DNA of 64,000 bases from Clostridium sp031626875 (GCF_031626875.1 NZ_JANDMF010000029.1:7412-71411), one strand, 5' to 3'. Positions 52,939 to 62,766 are shown, counted from the first letter of the stretch. Notes: a model not told the origin generated them from the sequence alone. A program made the numbers and translations.

Positions 52939-53217
52939 TTTACTTGTATTCTTTCTAGTTTTTCATTATAATTTTCAGTTATCTTATTCATATTTTTAAT
53001 AAGTATGTAATCTGTATAAAGCTCCTTTTTTTATCATATGTTTTATCCCCTATTATATATTTTCCTAACAATTCTATAATATTATTTATTTTTTATCAAA
53101 TTATTTTTTTTGAAACATGTTTACTTTTCTCCTCATTAAATGCTTGTAATATTTTCTCATTTTGCTTTATAATGAAGTATCAATCAATCTATATTATTGT
53201 TTCGAGGAGTGAATAAA
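52939..53217. other. intergenic stretch, possible ORF relic on the minus strand
   Basis: From 53024 down to a stop at 52935 the minus strand reads ELYTDYILIKNMNKITENYN before the terminator region, without a start or RBS. It may be a relic, but the family cannot be named. No other feature is recognised in this AT-rich stretch before the next start. Confidence 0.3.
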
Positions 53218-53538
53218 ATGAATCTTTTCGGGTTATTATTAGTATTTTTAGGTATTGTTTATTTAATATACTCTTTTTTACGTAAAGATAACCTTAATTA
53301 TTATACTAAAAGATATAATAGAAAATACAAAATAACATTTTTGAAATCTAATGAATTTTTAAAACTGCAATTAAATTTTGCTATATTTAATTCTATATAT
53401 TGTATTTTTTTTGGCTTATTCATAACATTATTTAATTTTATTAGTTTCTTTGTTTGTCTTGGAATTTTGGGATTTCATATTATAAATTTTATTTTGATTG
53501 TAGAAGGTAAAGCTATGGGATATATAAGCTATCAATAA
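53218..53538 (+). CDS. small membrane protein, three-span
   Basis: The ATG at 53218 has GAGGAG 8 nt upstream (106 residues). Hydrophobic segments are NLFGLLLVFLGIVYLIYSF, FNSIYCIFFGLFITLFNF and VCLGILGFHIINFILIV, with a basic loop (RKDNLNYYTKRYNRKYK) between the first and second. The family is unknown. It is not in an operon. Confidence 0.72.
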   Translation: MNLFGLLLVFLGIVYLIYSFLRKDNLNYYTKRYNRKYKITFLKSNEFLKLQLNFAIFNSIYCIFFGLFITLFNFISFFVCLGILGFHIINFILIVEGKAMGYISYQ

Positions 53539-53599
53539 TTTAAAAATTCATTTATTGTTTTAATATAACTTTTCAATTCAAATTCTATTTTTCTTAAAC

Positions 53600-54190
53600 T
53601 TATAATTCATCAAAACAATATTTATATTCAACTGGTAACATACTTTCCTCAAAAGCCCTTGATTTTATTGATTCTCTAATTTTAATCACCTCATCAGTAA
53701 TATCAGTAATTCTCACAATCCAATCATGTACATAGCTTTTAACCATACTTCCCTTTAAACCTAGCTGAATAGCTCTTCTATTTAATGGGTTTCCAAATAT
53801 ATCTCTATCAGGGTCCCATTGGCATCTAACTTCTGATGTTTTAATTTTATCTTGCCACTCTTCATAAGATGTGTAGTCACTCTCACCAAATGAAGATATC
53901 ACAGCACCTTCAACAATTTTGTTAAATCCTTCTCGCTTTATATCAATTGCTAATATTCTTTCTTGTCCATCTTTTGTTGCCCATCCTGATCTATACATCA
54001 TCCATAAAAATGATGGTTTAATCCAAGTCATTCTCTCCATCTTAAAACTTTGTCCAAATGTCCCTAACATTATAGCTTCATCAGCAATTTTATCGTTATA
54101 TGCTTGATATACCCTAATTGTTGTTTCATCATACAAAGCACGTATTTCTCTAGTCTTTTCTGTAATATTATCATTAGTATTATTCTTCAT
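53600..54190 (-). CDS. DUF4291-family protein
   Basis: The ATG at 54190 has GGAG 10 nt upstream (196 residues). The family pattern is clear: IRALYDETTIRVYQAYNDKI, KMERMTWIKPSFLWMMYRSG and WATKDGQERILAIDI. DUF4291 proteins are about this size, cytoplasmic, and of unknown function. The gene lies 41 bp from the next gene upstream on the same strand. Confidence 0.85.
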   Translation of the reverse strand: MKNNTNDNITEKTREIRALYDETTIRVYQAYNDKIADEAIMLGTFGQSFKMERMTWIKPSFLWMMYRSGWATKDGQERILAIDIKREGFNKIVEGAVISSFGESDYTSYEEWQDKIKTSEVRCQWDPDRDIFGNPLNRRAIQLGLKGSMVKSYVHDWIVRITDITDEVIKIRESIKSRAFEESMLPVEYKYCFDEL

Positions 54191-54231
54191 TTCATTTATT
54201 CTCCATTCTAAAAATCTCAATTGAAAAATTA

Positions 54232-54816
54232 TTAATTTTTTGATTGTCCCCTAAGTAAAACCTCAAACATTTCATCAGAAATATCAATATCATCTTTATC
54301 AAATAACTTTATATTTTCTATAGAAGAAATTTGATTTTTTATATCAGCTGGAACTTTGCAATAGCTCATATAGTATTCTTTTTCAGGTATCATAATTCTA
54401 TATCTTTTACCTTCCAATTCTGCACTTACAGATGAAATTTTCCTATGAGGATTTTTACCCCAAAAAACAAGATACTTCCCTTTATTTGTTTCAAATACTC
54501 TATTATCTATGTAATTGCCATCACGTCCTTGAGAAATAATTTTATATTTATCATTAAATCCTTTCTTAAGTTCTGTGTAACCAGTGAAATTAGTAAAAGT
54601 AGAGAAGATAAATTTCTTATCATCTAAATCTAGGTCATTTCTGATTTCAGGAATTTCATCTACATTATTCATAAGTTCTGAATTATCATAATCCATTATA
54701 AAATTTTCTAATTGTTTTTTATCATCTGGTATTCTATATTCATTTGAATATGAAATAAATTTAACACAAGCAATTGTTGCTGCACATATTATTAATCCCA
54801 CAAATATTTTTTTCAT
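54232..54816 (-). CDS. secreted or anchored hypothetical protein
   Basis: A 194-residue protein starting at ATG, 5 nt after AAGGGGG. An N-terminal hydrophobic segment (FVGLIICAATIACVKFISY) is a signal or anchor, with no conventional lipobox (ACVK is too late). The rest is soluble with a charged surface (KGKYLVFWGKNPHRKIS). I do not recognise the family. It may be co-transcribed with the DUF4291 gene downstream. Confidence 0.7.
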   Translation of the reverse strand: MKKIFVGLIICAATIACVKFISYSNEYRIPDDKKQLENFIMDYDNSELMNNVDEIPEIRNDLDLDDKKFIFSTFTNFTGYTELKKGFNDKYKIISQGRDGNYIDNRVFETNKGKYLVFWGKNPHRKISSVSAELEGKRYRIMIPEKEYYMSYCKVPADIKNQISSIENIKLFDKDDIDISDEMFEVLLRGQSKN

Positions 54817-54871
54817 TTTTCCCCCTTAATTTGAACCACAAGTAGCTTGTCCTATAATGGTACATTTTCTT

Positions 54872-55054
54872 TTATTGCTTTTCTTTTTTACATCGTAAGT
54901 ATATAATAACAGTTGCTGATGTTATTATACTTATTGTTTGTAAAATCTCTTTTTTCCACTCTCCATTACTAACACAATATAAAAACCTGCCTAATACTAT
55001 TATTATTAAAATTATAGCAAGCTTAATCCATATGTCTATTTTTCTATTTCTCAT
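54872..55054 (-). CDS. small two-span membrane protein
   Basis: The ATG at 55054 has AAGGTG 6-7 nt upstream (60 residues); a GTG three codons earlier overlaps the RBS. Two hydrophobic stretches (IKLAIILIIIVLGRFLYCV; ILQTISIITSATVIIYL) with a basic C-terminal tail (RCKKEKQ). The family is unknown. It may share a transcript with the 54232 gene. Confidence 0.65.
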   Translation of the reverse strand: MRNRKIDIWIKLAIILIIIVLGRFLYCVSNGEWKKEILQTISIITSATVIIYLRCKKEKQ

Positions 55055-55132
55055 AAAATTCACCTTAAATTTATTTCTTACTAAAAATTTTTACTCTACA
55101 ACATTTTAACATTTTATTTTAACTTTAGGTAA

Positions 55133-55291
55133 TTATTTTATTATTTCACAATAAGTCCCTCTTGGATGTTTATTACACTTAATCTCCTCATAAGCAAGCC
55201 GCCATAAATACCTCATTTAAATATTATCTCCAAATATTCCTACTGAGCAATAATTACCTATTTTTATCATTTTATAATCTTTATAGTTCAT
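55133..55291 (-). pseudogene. small ORF interrupted by an in-frame stop
   Basis: ATG at 55291 follows AAGGAG at 8 nt. It encodes MNYKDYKMIKIGNYCSVGIF followed by GDNI, then TAA at 55217-55219, and continues in the same frame from an adjacent ATG as MRYLWRLAYEEIKCNKHPRG followed by TYCEIIK. The good RBS and continuous frame suggest a single ~52-residue protein with a nonsense codon, or a two-part translated unit. The family is unknown. Nothing else is seen in 55055-55533 apart from the terminator near 55351. Confidence 0.5.
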
Positions 55292-55350
55292 TTAACCTAC
55301 TCCTTATTATATTTATTAATATAATAATAACCTTTTTATATAAACAGAAA

Positions 55351-55396
55351 AAGAACCCAAGATATAACACTCCGAATATTATATCTTAGATTCTTT
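55351..55396 (-). terminator. intrinsic terminator of the GH43 gene
   Basis: AAGATATAA (55359-55367) pairs with TTATATCTT (55379-55387), with AAGAA/TTCTT outside, and a minus-strand TTCTTTTTC tail. It lies about 140 bp past the stop. Confidence 0.65.
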
Positions 55397-55533
55397 TTTA
55401 ATTAGCAAAAATTATCGCAATTTCCACTTAACCTCATTATAATTTTTATCCAATTTAGAAATATTTATTCATCTTCCTAAATATTTTTAAGCATATCTTG
55501 ATTTTTTTGTATATATCTTTCTTAAAGAAGGAG

Positions 55534-58500
55534 TTAATTAAATATCTTCTTCAACCAATCTAATATATTATCAAAGAAATTCTTAATGATATCAAAAATA
55601 GATGGATCTGGAATGTCTGGTTTTAAAACTGTGATTTCAGCTACAGCTTTAATTTCTATTCCTTGAACAGTTCCTTCAACTTCAAATTTTCCAGGTTTAT
55701 TTAGTAATTCTTCATTATATTTATTCCACAATACTTCAACCCGACTCTGTGTGCCATCGCTATAATTTACATTCACAACATTTGGTAAATCAACAGATTT
55801 TCCTACTTCTGTAGTTAAACTAGTCTTATCTATACTTGTTATAGTTTTTTCCTTTTTAACTACATTTACTGTTGCTGTAACAGTCTTAAATTTATCATTT
55901 AAAACATCTTCGTTAGACATTCTTAAATTTGGAGTTCCATCACTATTCCAGTGAACTCTTAAAATTCTTGCACCTCTATTAGGGTCATTTAATGGATCTC
56001 CACTTATTTCTGCATAAGATCTTGCATGATAAACTAAAATATCATTACCTTTCTCATCTACTGTAAATGTGCAATGTCCTGGTCCATATTCTCCTTTTAA
56101 ATCTTCAGTTGTTAATACAGGATAAGCTGTCTTCTTCCAAGAAGTTTTGTCCATCAAATCACTTTTTTCATCTGCTTGTAGCATGCCCACACAATATTCT
56201 GAGCCTGTTCCAGCTGCTGAAAATAATATAAATACTTTTCCATTTTTATTTATAACAGTTGGCCCTTCATTAACATTATATCTAATAGTTTCCCATCCAT
56301 ACTCTGGTGAAGTTAAAAGAATAGGATTACCTTCTATTGTATATGGATTAACCATCTTGTCCATATATAGACTAGAATTACCTGCTGCATCTTTTTGTGC
56401 CCATACTAGATATCTTTGTCCATTAAGTTCAAATGTAGTTGCATCAAGTGAGAAATTTGAAAAAGCATTAACTACCGAATTATTTTCAGTTGCTTTTTGA
56501 ACAACTCCCTTTTCAGTCCAAGTTCCATCTATTGGATTGTCCCCATCGCATTCTAGCACATAAGGTTTTATTCCCCATACATCTTCTGCTCCTCCGGCTG
56601 CAAAATACATATACCATTTTCCATCAATATAATGAAGCTCTGGTGCCCATATGTGAGACCCCATCTCTCCAGTAGCATGTTTTGTCCATATTGTAAATTC
56701 CTCTGCATCCTTTAATCCTTCAATTGTTTTTGATCTTCTTAAAACAATCTTATCATATTCAGGAACTGTAGCTGTGAAATAATAATATCCATCAGAATGC
56801 TTGTATATATATGGATCTGCTCTTTGCTCAATCAATGGTTTAGAATATTCATCTAAATTTGGAACAGTTCCTTTAACTTCAAAAGAACCTTCACTTTTAT
56901 ACTTACTTTCATCAACATTCTCCCAATTTACATCCATCTTTTCAGTAGAGCCATCACTATACTTCATTTGTACTTTATTTGGTAACTCTGGCTTTACCCC
57001 TTCTTTAGTTGTAACTGTAACATCTTCTACTCCAGTATTGGTTACATTTCCTAGTTTATTTTTCAAATTATCAAGTTCAGCTTCTGTAACCTTAACAGTA
57101 CTTCCATGCCTTGCACCCTTTGGTATTGTAAATTCAGTACCACTTAAAGTTTTCCAGCCAGCTTCATCATCTAGGTTAGTATTTTTTACTGCTCCCCATT
57201 TACCTTCATAATATCTGTCATATAATACATACCAATCCTTTGAATTTAAAGATTTGACTACTGTTGGCCCTTCACATTTAGAATTTGTTATGAAATTATT
57301 AGTGATAACATTAAAGCTACCTGGTTCTAAAGAATTAGATTTAGCAACTTTTATACTCTTACCTGAATTAGTTTCATCTTTATAAACCATATAATAGGAA
57401 TCATTATTTTCTACTACAGTTGCATCAATTACTGAATAGCCTGGATTAAAGTATTCCTTAGGATCTGACATAGTTTTAAAATCACTTGTTGTATTAGAAT
57501 AAATTACATTTCCAGACCAAAAGATTCTATATTGTCCATTTTTCTTATCATAAATACATTCTGGTGCCCATGCATGTTGTCCATCTGAATTCATGGTAAC
57601 GAGATTTTCATCACTATAATTAATCATATCATTGGAATTCCAAGTGTAAATTTGATTGCTACTCCAATTGTTAGTTGCAAGTAATCCAAATGATCCATCT
57701 TGTTTTCTAAATAAGAAAGGATCGCGAATATGCTTAGTTCCTGTTTTTGGGAATAAAATACCTTTATTGTTATTAAGTGCTGTCCAATTAACCCCATCAT
57801 AACTATAAGCAAGATGTAATGAATCACTTATTTCAGTTTGTTCTCCTGTAAAATAAGCCATTACATATGCTGAATATTCCTCTAAAACTTTTACATCGAA
57901 ATCTTTAGACATAGTATAATCTCCATTTCTTATTGTTGCTGTCAAAGTTACGTTTTTATTTCCTTCTCCTTTTGCTGGTCTATGGACTTTTCCGTTATCT
58001 TCTATTAATGATGTATCTGAAGATTTCCATGAAACAGTTGATCCATATTTGGCAGTTGTTTTAAGATATAAGTCTTCAGTGGCTACAGTAACAAGTCCAA
58101 CAGATAATTCATTGAAATCTTTTTGTATATCTTCCTTTTGATTTGGAGCTAAAACTGTAACATCAAAATCTTTTGTAGAGCTTAATTCCCCTCTAGTTAC
58201 TGTTGCTATTAATTTAACTTTAGTATTCACAGCTTGTCTATTAACTTTACCTTCTGATGTTATAACATCATTATTGCTTGAAGTCCAAGTAACTTTTGAG
58301 CCATATTCTCCAACTGCTGGTAAAGTGATATCTCCACTGACTTCTGTATTATTTAATGATAATTTTTTTACATCACTACTTAATAAATCCCCTTCTAGGC
58401 CCAAAGATAATTCTTTTACATTATCTTTATCAAGTGCTGTATCATATATTTTGAAATCAGCTATTTTTCCCTTAAAATAAGGATCATTATATTTTGAAAG

Positions 58501-59157
58501 TATTCCATCATATTGAGATTTCCCAATAAAATTTCTTGTTGTATTTCCTAAATGATTTAAAGTTACATCAACCTTTTTATTTAATATTTCATCACCATTA
58601 TCATAAATGGTTAAATTACCTTTAGACATAACTAAAGTTAGGTTTCTCCAAGTATTAGTGTCATTTACTAACTTTGTTGTATCATAATAAGTCTCTTTAG
58701 AGTTTTTGCTAAAAGCAATTCTTGAAGTGCTTTGATTAGATGTTGGCGTATAGAACATATAATTATCTACACCACTTCCAAAATCAAAAAGTCTAGCCCA
58801 TTGTGAAGCTGAGTCTATTTTATAAGTTGTACTAATTGTAAAATCACTCAAGCCACTAGTAATGTTATCTGGTAATTTAACATAACCATTAACACCATCA
58901 AGCTGCAAAGCTCCATTACCAATGCCTTCTACATAAGTAGCACCACCAAATAATTGACCATCATTTCCATTATTAGAAACATCCTTAAGTGTGCTTCCTT
59001 CTTTCTGACTAAAATCATAATGCAATTTCAAATGATTTTCTAAATTTTCATTATCAGCTCTGGCAATAAACCCTCCAGACATCATAGAAAACATAGTGCT
59101 AGCAATTGCTATAGATAATGCCCTCTTATAAATATTTTTGATTTTTACCTTTCTCAC
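55534..59157 (-). CDS. secreted two-domain GH43 glycoside hydrolase
   Basis: 1,207 residues starting at GTG after GGGGGAG. The order is a signal peptide (ALSIAIASTMFSMMSGGFIA), a LamG/concanavalin-like domain (about 40-250), two atrophied Ig-like domains, a first GH43 propeller (Asp479 in RDPFL, Asp578 in DATVV, Glu629 in EGPTVV), a Big_4-type Ig domain, a second GH43 propeller (Asp781 in ADPYI, Asp905 in LDATTF, Glu964 in EGPTVI), and another Ig domain with an amphipathic tail (IKNFFDNILDWLKKIF). Each propeller keeps a full acid triad. Arabinan or arabinoxylan is the probable substrate. Confidence 0.93.
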   Translation of the reverse strand: MRKVKIKNIYKRALSIAIASTMFSMMSGGFIARADNENLENHLKLHYDFSQKEGSTLKDVSNNGNDGQLFGGATYVEGIGNGALQLDGVNGYVKLPDNITSGLSDFTISTTYKIDSASQWARLFDFGSGVDNYMFYTPTSNQSTSRIAFSKNSKETYYDTTKLVNDTNTWRNLTLVMSKGNLTIYDNGDEILNKKVDVTLNHLGNTTRNFIGKSQYDGILSKYNDPYFKGKIADFKIYDTALDKDNVKELSLGLEGDLLSSDVKKLSLNNTEVSGDITLPAVGEYGSKVTWTSSNNDVITSEGKVNRQAVNTKVKLIATVTRGELSSTKDFDVTVLAPNQKEDIQKDFNELSVGLVTVATEDLYLKTTAKYGSTVSWKSSDTSLIEDNGKVHRPAKGEGNKNVTLTATIRNGDYTMSKDFDVKVLEEYSAYVMAYFTGEQTEISDSLHLAYSYDGVNWTALNNNKGILFPKTGTKHIRDPFLFRKQDGSFGLLATNNWSSNQIYTWNSNDMINYSDENLVTMNSDGQHAWAPECIYDKKNGQYRIFWSGNVIYSNTTSDFKTMSDPKEYFNPGYSVIDATVVENNDSYYMVYKDETNSGKSIKVAKSNSLEPGSFNVITNNFITNSKCEGPTVVKSLNSKDWYVLYDRYYEGKWGAVKNTNLDDEAGWKTLSGTEFTIPKGARHGSTVKVTEAELDNLKNKLGNVTNTGVEDVTVTTKEGVKPELPNKVQMKYSDGSTEKMDVNWENVDESKYKSEGSFEVKGTVPNLDEYSKPLIEQRADPYIYKHSDGYYYFTATVPEYDKIVLRRSKTIEGLKDAEEFTIWTKHATGEMGSHIWAPELHYIDGKWYMYFAAGGAEDVWGIKPYVLECDGDNPIDGTWTEKGVVQKATENNSVVNAFSNFSLDATTFELNGQRYLVWAQKDAAGNSSLYMDKMVNPYTIEGNPILLTSPEYGWETIRYNVNEGPTVINKNGKVFILFSAAGTGSEYCVGMLQADEKSDLMDKTSWKKTAYPVLTTEDLKGEYGPGHCTFTVDEKGNDILVYHARSYAEISGDPLNDPNRGARILRVHWNSDGTPNLRMSNEDVLNDKFKTVTATVNVVKKEKTITSIDKTSLTTEVGKSVDLPNVVNVNYSDGTQSRVEVLWNKYNEELLNKPGKFEVEGTVQGIEIKAVAEITVLKPDIPDPSIFDIIKNFFDNILDWLKKIFN

Positions 59158-59531
59158 AACAACTCCCCCTTTAAATATGTTAATTAGAAGTAGCTTAAAT
59201 CACTATATAATACTAAAGCTCTTATAAGTCACTCCTGTTATGTATACGGTATCATAAGATATATCAGTAAATTGCCCTTTCACTATTCTAGCCAACAAAT
59301 ATCATATTAGTAAAAAGTATTTATAAGAAAAATTTTAGTTATTTATAATATAATTTTCTTATAATACAAAGAATAAATAAATAGATTTATCTTAAAATAG
59401 CCAGAATAATACTCAAAGTGAAAATTTTCTTTAAACATGCTGAAATTCGCCATGTAAACATTGACATTAAAAATTATATACTATGTACTTTCAGCATTAA
59501 AACCTTGATTCTATCATAAAGGGGGCTTATT
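59158..59531. promoter_or_regulatory. divergent promoter region with a cre-like site
   Basis: TGTATACGGTATCA (59241-59254) differs from the TGNAANCGNNNNCA core of CcpA sites at one position and lies about 85 bp upstream of the GH43 start. It fits carbon catabolite repression of a polymer-degrading enzyme. No gene is seen in the region. Confidence 0.45.
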
Positions 59532-60704
59532 ATGCACAAACATAAAAGCAGGTTATTGTACATTGATAACATTAGATGGTTTATCATTATTTTTATTGTA
59601 ATTATGCATCTAAATGTTACCTATAGCAACATTGGATTATGGTATTATAAAGAACCTGCAAATACTGATATTATTTCAACATTGTTATTTAGAATATACG
59701 GTTCCCTTAATCAAGCATATTTTATGGGCTTGCTTTTCTTTATCTCAGGGTATTTTTCAGCAAGATCCTCTCATAAAAAAGGACATAAAGCATTTATCAA
59801 AGAAAGACTTTTGAGACTTGGAATTCCAACTTTAATTTATATGATTATAATTCATCCTATTACCATGCTGATTATTGATTCATTTAATAACATTAAATCG
59901 AAGGACTTTTTATCATGGTACATAAATTATATAATTTCATTCAGATTTCTAAGTTGTTCAGGGCCTTTGTGGTTTACTTTAGCTTTACTTATTTTTACTT
60001 TTGTATATATAATAGTAGAAAGATTATTTAAAAAATCAACAATAGATACTAAAATCAGAAAACTTCCCATATATTTGAGAAATGGAAAAGTATTCCTGTT
60101 AATTGTTATTATAGCATTTTTTCTATTTTTAACAAGGATTTTCATTCCTGTTGGAGTTCTTTTATTTAATACAACTCCAGGAAACTTTATACAACTTGGA
60201 TATTTTCCTTCATATATAATACTTTTTTTAGTTGGGATCATAACGTATAAAACTAGCATATTGTCAGCTATTCCATACAAACTAGGGATGTTTTGGTTTA
60301 AGCTTGGCTTATTTATTGGATTACCTCTTTGGATAATTTTAATGTTTAAAACTTCAAAGGATACTAACTTACTATTTGGAGGATTAACATGGCAATCAGT
60401 AACCTACTCAACATTGGAATCTTTCTTTTCCATAGCTATCTCTATAGGGATATTAGTTATCTTTCGAGAAAAATTCAACACTCAAAGCAATTTTGTTTCA
60501 TTCATTTCAAAAAATGCTTTTGGAGTATATGTTTTTCATCCACCAATTTTAGTTGCTGTTACTATGTACTTAAGTTCTGTTAAACTAAATCCTGTGGTAA
60601 AGATGTATTCTGTAACTTTAATTGTACTACCTACTTGTTTTGGATTTGTTTATTTACTTAGGAAGATTCCTTTCTTGAGAAAATTATTTTCTTTAAAAAT
60701 TTAA
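59532..60704 (+). CDS. acyltransferase-3 family membrane protein
   Basis: 390 residues starting at ATG after AAGGGGG. About ten membrane helices; the N-terminal signature is YIDNIRWFIIIFIVIMHLN with its conserved His (MHLN) and Arg, as in OafA/YrhL-type O-acyltransferases that modify surface sugars or peptidoglycan. It is divergent to the GH43 gene and ends in a hairpin that overlaps its stop codon. The acceptor is unknown. Confidence 0.88.
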   Translation: MHKHKSRLLYIDNIRWFIIIFIVIMHLNVTYSNIGLWYYKEPANTDIISTLLFRIYGSLNQAYFMGLLFFISGYFSARSSHKKGHKAFIKERLLRLGIPTLIYMIIIHPITMLIIDSFNNIKSKDFLSWYINYIISFRFLSCSGPLWFTLALLIFTFVYIIVERLFKKSTIDTKIRKLPIYLRNGKVFLLIVIIAFFLFLTRIFIPVGVLLFNTTPGNFIQLGYFPSYIILFLVGIITYKTSILSAIPYKLGMFWFKLGLFIGLPLWIILMFKTSKDTNLLFGGLTWQSVTYSTLESFFSIAISIGILVIFREKFNTQSNFVSFISKNAFGVYVFHPPILVAVTMYLSSVKLNPVVKMYSVTLIVLPTCFGFVYLLRKIPFLRKLFSLKI

Positions 60705-60739
60705 GGGCAATAAACATTTTAACTATGCCTATTGCCCTT
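60703..60739. terminator. bidirectional terminator
   Basis: AAGGGCAATA (60703-60712) pairs with TATTGCCCTT (60730-60739), overlapping the stop codon of the acyltransferase. The same GGGCAATA core recurs at 63201-63232. Confidence 0.75.
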
Positions 60740-60742
60740 CAT

Positions 60743-61495
60743 TTATTTTGTACATACATACACTCCAAACTCTTCATCATCAGCAAAACTACCATCTAAA
60801 TCCTTATAACAATCTATATTAGAAAATCCTGAATCACTTAACAAATTAATAACATCCTGAAATGAAAATGCTCTTTGTCTTTCTCTGTATTCTATAATTT
60901 CATCCTTAATTGTATCAATCATTATGCAATTTTCTATCCTATATCCATCTTCAATAAATTTTTCACTTAATATATATTTTTTATCTTTCTCTGCCCAATC
61001 TCTTCTTTTCTCTTGTATTATAGAAGGAATAATCTGTGGGCCTGCTGTTCTCAAAAGAAACTTTCCACCTTCCTTTATGGAATTATAAATATTACTTAAC
61101 TGAATCTCTAACTCCTTATCTTCCATAAAACCTAATGTGTGATAATAAGCAATTACAAAATCATATGCTTTACATTCAGCAATCTGTGATCCTCTTTCTA
61201 ATTCAAATGTAATATTCAAATTAAGTATTTTAGCTCTTTCTATTGCCTGATTTAAATAAGTTTCTGCCACATCTATACCTCTGACATCATATCCTCTTTG
61301 AGCAAATTCAATTGAATGCCTCCCTACCCCACAACCTATGTCCAATATTTTTAGAGGTGGATGTATATTAAGAATGCTTTCTATCTTAGAAACTTCTTCC
61401 CTTGTTACTTTTTCATCTGGCATTCCTTGCCACTCTAAAAAACTCTTCTGTGCATCAACATTCTCCCAATTCCAATTAATTACCTTTCTATTCAA
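60743..61495 (-). CDS. class I SAM-dependent methyltransferase
   Basis: TTG at 61495 with GGAG 8 nt upstream gives 250 residues; ATG at 61513 is an alternative. Motif I is LKILDIGCGVGRHSIEFA, followed by DVRGIDVAETYLNQA, and motif IV-like YDFVIAYYHTLG. It transfers a methyl group from SAM to an unknown small molecule or macromolecule. It is cytoplasmic. The GNAT gene upstream is about 80 bp away. Confidence 0.88.
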   Translation of the reverse strand: MNRKVINWNWENVDAQKSFLEWQGMPDEKVTREEVSKIESILNIHPPLKILDIGCGVGRHSIEFAQRGYDVRGIDVAETYLNQAIERAKILNLNITFELERGSQIAECKAYDFVIAYYHTLGFMEDKELEIQLSNIYNSIKEGGKFLLRTAGPQIIPSIIQEKRRDWAEKDKKYILSEKFIEDGYRIENCIMIDTIKDEIIEYRERQRAFSFQDVINLLSDSGFSNIDCYKDLDGSFADDEEFGVYVCTK

Positions 61496-61573
61496 CTTAC
61501 CAGCTCCAATCATGAATAATTTATAGTTATAGATTATGTTTACCTATATACATTATATTCATTTTAACCTCCT

Positions 61574-62068
61574 TTATAATATTTTCATCATAGTTATAGC
61601 AGGTAATACTTTTCCCGTCCAATTTAACTCAACTTCTTTTACTTTAACAAATCCATTATTACGCCAAAACGTAAGGACATCTTTACTATAATTAATAACT
61701 ACATCAATCTTAATTTTCTTACTTTCTTTTGACAAGACATATTCTTCAAAGGATTGAAAGACTTTCTTCCCCATCCCCTTATTTTTTAAATTTCCATGTA
61801 TCATCATAAGGGATAAATATGTTTCTTCTTCTATTTTGAAATCCATTAACCCTATGATCTTATTTGAATCTATATCTACAATCTTACAAGAATAAAAACC
61901 TACATTCTCCATCTGTTTAAATTCATTAGTTAGCCAGCTCTTTGTTATATTTTCTTTATCCATATGAATTAAGAGAAAATTTTTATTCGAGTTATAAATA
62001 TCAATAATATCATGAAAATCTTCTTCCTTGGCTTTATCTATATAAAATTCTTTTGTTTTAAATAACAT
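61574..62068 (-). CDS. GNAT acetyltransferase
   Basis: A 164-residue protein starting at ATG after AGGGGG. The acetyl-CoA loop is LKNKGMGKKVFQSFEEYV (NKGMGKK), and the C-terminal TFWRNNGFVKVKEVELNW is the family-typical motif B region. The substrate is unknown. Part of its 3' end has a diverged copy at 62605-62649. Confidence 0.88.
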   Translation of the reverse strand: MLFKTKEFYIDKAKEEDFHDIIDIYNSNKNFLLIHMDKENITKSWLTNEFKQMENVGFYSCKIVDIDSNKIIGLMDFKIEEETYLSLMMIHGNLKNKGMGKKVFQSFEEYVLSKESKKIKIDVVINYSKDVLTFWRNNGFVKVKEVELNWTGKVLPAITMMKIL

Positions 62069-62100
62069 TTAATCCCCCTAAATCTGAGTTTTTAAAACTC

Positions 62101-62517
62101 CTACTTTCTTTTTCTAATCAAATCAACAATTAAAAAAATTGTACAAATAGTAACACCTCCAATAATTATAGAATGAAAAATAGGTTTCTTTTCAAAAACA
62201 TATTTATTAGGAAATATTTTAGCATAATTATTTTTATTAACACTAATAGTAATCTCTTTTCCAACAAAATCCCTAATATCTGTTCTGATTTTACCTGTTA
62301 AAATTTTATCTTCAACCTGATATTCAACACTACTTTGATATGAACCAGACCTTCCACTATGATAAAAATCAATATTAGTTATGATTGCATTTTCAACTAT
62401 ATAATCTTCTTTATTTAATATGTAGCTCAAATAGAAACGAGAATCCATTAATGGTATTATCATAATAAAAAATAAACATATTATTAGAATTTTTTTCTTA
62501 TTTTTATTGTATTTCAT
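62101..62517 (-). CDS. DUF3592-like membrane protein
   Basis: A 138-residue protein with a hydrophobic N-terminal helix (ILIICLFFIMIIPLMDS), an outside beta-rich segment (YHSGRSGSYQSSVEYQV, VGKEITISVNKNN) and a C-terminal helix (SIIIGGVTICTIFLIVDLI). This two-helix layout resembles DUF3592 proteins. Start: ATG with a distant AAGGA. It lies 33 bp from the GNAT gene on the same strand. Confidence 0.7.
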   Translation of the reverse strand: MKYNKNKKKILIICLFFIMIIPLMDSRFYLSYILNKEDYIVENAIITNIDFYHSGRSGSYQSSVEYQVEDKILTGKIRTDIRDFVGKEITISVNKNNYAKIFPNKYVFEKKPIFHSIIIGGVTICTIFLIVDLIRKRK

Positions 62518-62604
62518 TATCTAATTACACATCCTTGCTTCTAAATTGTGTCCTTTATTATTAATAGTAATATTTTACCACAAAATATATTTAGTGGACA
62601 TAAC

Positions 62605-62649
62605 TTATTTTACTTTAACAAATTCATTATTACTCCAAAATGTAAGGTT
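62605..62649 (-). pseudogene. GNAT 3'-end relic, duplicated from the gene at 61574
   Basis: The minus strand reads LTFWSNNEFVKVK before a stop, nearly identical to LTFWRNNGFVKVK of the intact GNAT. The DNA matches that gene around 61638-61683 with a few differences. It is a duplicated, decayed C-terminal piece. Confidence 0.75.
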
Positions 62650-62686
62650 AACGTGATAAAAATTTTAGATAGTACTATATTATTTA

Positions 62687-62704
62687 TGTAAGGTCAATGT
62701 TACA
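62687..62704. promoter_or_regulatory. TGTAA-TTACA inverted repeat upstream of the XRE gene
   Basis: TGTAA (62687-62691) and TTACA (62700-62704) are separated by 8 bp, about 60 bp before the regulator start. It is a possible autoregulatory site. Confidence 0.35.
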
Positions 62705-62766
62705 ATATATAGAAACGAGGTGGACTTAGTAACTGAGCTTTTTAGTATGCTGTTTTGCTAAAAACA

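Noticed and set aside
52935..53024. Minus-strand open frame ELYTDYILIKNM...
   Set aside because: No start codon with an RBS and no family recognised; noted only as a possible relic.
56147..57211. Several plus-strand frames over the GH43 gene
   Set aside because: They lie antisense to well-conserved catalytic regions and lack RBS sites.
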